In this document: one piece after another, positions 61,661 to 64,000 of the stretch
Layout of the letters: every line of letters starts with the position of its first letter
Position numbering within the stretch: the first letter of the stretch is position 1
DNA from: Whitmania pigra
Taxonomy: Eukaryota > Annelida > Clitellata > Hirudinida > Haemopidae
DNA length: 64,000 nt
Assembly: GCA_021613335.1 (NCBI GenBank)
Contig: JAJTWR010000231.1
Coordinates: 2,423,501 to 2,487,500, forward strand
Direction of reading: 5' to 3'
The notes under the pieces: model-generated
Databases searched by the model: none
The model's input: only the letters and a program-made list of their open reading frames with translations
What the model was told of the DNA's origin: nothing
Translations under genes and position numbers: made by a program

Positions 61661-64000
61661 TCTTTCTACAAATCAGCAAGGGTTGTCATTCCCGGTTTTT
61701 GAGCAGACGACAGCGCACCGAGGCACGCATATATGAGGTCATGAGAGTGCAATTCGTGCGCTCGAACCTTCGTGTCTTCGACCAGGAAGGCAGTTTTCCT
61801 TCATTTGCAACTTGCTTCAATTAATTGCGTTTTGCTTTTTTTTAGTCCGCACCAGCATCCAGTGCTTCTGAGGCTGCATCCCTGCTTTGAGGGACCTGCC
61901 TTCCTTCGTGGGTGGCGTATGAGGGGTTCGAACAAGCGAACTAAATGAAGTCAAATAAATCGTCAACTGTTATCACCTTCAAAATGATTCACTCGTCCCA
62001 ATAGTTAAACCTAACATCCAGAGTCCATTTGGCCAGGACCCTCATTTCAGTTTTTTCCAAAGGGGCGCACCCAGGACAAACCCTTGCATTGCAGTGCCTC
62101 CCTCTTCAAATTACATCTTTGCTTTTGACCCATACTGTACTTAGTGAAGCACTCAATAAGCAATCTGCAGTACTTTGCGGTACTTGAATAGAACAGCCAA
62201 AAACTCTCCATGCGAACTTTTGTTGTTGTTGTTGTTCATGCAGCAGAACAAAGTTGGATTTTCCCAGGATAAAAATCCCTTGCCAGTTTGTCGTGGAGTG
62301 GAAAGCCAATGACGTGCACACGTGCTATTACAAATCAGATGCCCTAATCCTCAGCATCCGTTCTTGAAGTGTATATTCGCGTGAGTTTTTAGCGTGCTCG
62401 TCTGTCTGAATCCACGGGCGGTCCATCCATTTGGGTGGTCGTTGCGTGGCTTTCAAAGGTGCTCGACGCATTCATCTGCGGCCACGCGTGCGCTCGGCCA
62501 GGTGTGATGGGCGTTCGAGCAAATATTAAAAAAAAACCAAAAAAACCCCAAACAAACAAAAATACAGAAATGAGAGCCGAGCCGACATGCTATGAGACGG
62601 TATTCAGGTCTGGGACTTCTAGCGTAGGAAGCTGTCAGAGGAAGAGAAATAATCGGTCGCAGGCCAACTAAGGCAGTCATCGAAGCATCGCAGGCTGGTC
62701 GTGCGTGTGCATAATTGTGATCCTTTATGCGTCCCGCTCGTACCATCAACTTCATTTCTGACCAGATGATGATCACTAGCGCCCCTAAAGAGTGTTTATG
62801 GCGACGTCTAACTAGCGCCGGAGAGCGCCTGGGCGTCGATATCGCGTGAGATCGTAACTGGAGGAGGCTGTTCGTTGACCGAGGTTGTCCTTGTGACTCG
62901 AACATGATCAGTCATTGCCTCCCATCATCAGTCGTCATCTGTCATCGGCTATCGGTTGTAATACTTGATATGATTGTAATGATATTGATATGATGACAAC
63001 AATTGTTAACAACAATGCAGAGCTGTAATCGTTACAATTGCAAGTGATTGGCTAATTAATTGATTTTGCTTTGTGTCCCTTTTTCATTTTATATAAAGAA
63101 AATGTCGTACAATTACATCTGATAGATGGTTACGTCATGATTGGATATTAAACAGCAGTTACATTAATGGATAAATCACGTTGAACCCCTTTTCTTAATT
63201 TCACATTTTATGAATTAATTTAAGTTATTCCTATTAATCAGTTGAACAACTTTATTAATTGCATATTTTCTAGGTTATATATTTTATCAATGCAAGAGTT
63301 CGACGACTGATGCAAAGGAAGGGACAGGATCGTCTGTCAGTTTGATGGCGTCAAATGACCTGATAGCTGCAGGAACTGACTCCAACATGGGTTACTTGTT
63401 CGTATTTCTGCATTTATTTGAATATTGTAACCTTTTTTTTTTACTTAAATCTAATCTAACTTCAACAGGAACATTAGTTAAAAAATTAAAAGATAATTGC
63501 ACATGTAAGAATAAATATGAATAAATAATAGGGCATCGAATCAAGACTAATAAAAATCAAACGAATACAGTGCATCCCGAAATTCCCTTCATTTACCAAC
63601 CGCGTACCTGGTTCCAATGCACCTAACATCCTCATTATACTTCTTCTCCATGCCCCAAAACCCCGAATGTCTACCCAAACATCCACCCTGGCGCATAAGC
63701 CCGGCACGCACTAACTGCTCGGCTTTATAAATTAACTTTGCCGTCAATGCTATATTGTAGGTGCTACGTGACTTGCAACTGTTAAGAGTGCGGTCTTCTT
63801 TGTGCCCCTGAGGCTGCCATTGGCTGGGCAGACGAAATTTAAAAACAGATGCGTCGTCATTATATTCGGTCATAATTTAAGATTAAAATCAAATTCTAAT
63901 ACTATCACTCTAATTTTAATAAGCGATTTTAATATGTGATCGCACATATTGGCTCACTATTATTTAAGGAGTTATTTTTATTTCAATTGAAATTTAAACC
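61661..64000. other. Intergenic or upstream region, no supported gene
   Basis: 61680-61930 and 62340-62900 are GC-richer and contain a (GTT)n run at 62221-62235. A 150-codon minus-strand frame (62453-62905) and a 94-codon minus-strand frame (63589-63873) show no domain. A small plus-strand frame at 63345 (MASNDLIAAGTDSNMG before GTTACT) could be a first exon of a gene beyond the window, but nothing confirms it. Confidence 0.35.

Noticed and set aside
61720..61930. tRNA-like B-box sequences (GGTTCGAAC)
   Set aside because: No A box, acceptor stem or cloverleaf can be drawn around them.

Overview
This is a 64 kb window of an AT-rich animal nuclear genome. The genes have many exons and small introns with GT-AG ends, and there are long simple-sequence arrays and several kinds of eukaryotic transposon. 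The gene set (KCTD8/12/16-type BTB protein, synaptojanin, bestrophin, tetraspanin, PEMT, HMG20) is metazoan. Compact introns, low GC and the transposon mix suggest an invertebrate, possibly a lophotrochozoan such as an annelid; that placement is a guess.

Layout. Positions 1-6600 are mostly transposon debris: a pogo-like MITE, a dead CR1/L2-like LINE holding a GC-rich insertion, and the 3' tip of a second LINE copy. A KCTD8/12/16-like exon lies on the minus strand at 6.7-7.5 kb. From 9.9 to 25 kb there are scattered minus-strand exons of unrecognised, partly lysine-rich small proteins, one with a clear signal peptide. They are interleaved with a DNA transposon that has a perfect 7-bp target duplication (11,477-12,662), an apparently intact Ty3/gypsy retrotransposon with identical 152-bp LTRs (13,504-17,760), and a decayed R2-clade LINE (20.7-22.3 kb). 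From 26 to 28.4 kb lie very long microsatellites, including about 730 bp of (CAT)n.

The gene-rich half runs from 30 to 59 kb. Synaptojanin (+, 25 coding exons, 1410 codons) is followed by bestrophin (-, 13 exons, 563 codons, two GC-AG introns). Bestrophin is divergent from a tetraspanin (+, 8 exons, 286 codons), which is convergent with phosphatidylethanolamine N-methyltransferase (-, 5 core exons, 181 codons, with possible 5' extension exons). A transposon patch follows (LINE end, Tc1-like remnant, pogo-like fragment, hAT element with perfect 8-bp TSD), then an HMG20-type gene (+, 9 exons, 324 codons). In all five reconstructed genes the exon phases add up exactly, which is the main support for the models. 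From 59.1 to 64 kb I see no gene I can support.

Several of the cellular genes act at membranes: synaptojanin in phosphoinositide turnover, PEMT in phosphatidylcholine synthesis, bestrophin as an anion channel, a tetraspanin scaffold and a probable GABA-B auxiliary subunit. Nothing in the sequence shows they are co-regulated beyond the shared bestrophin/tetraspanin intergenic region.
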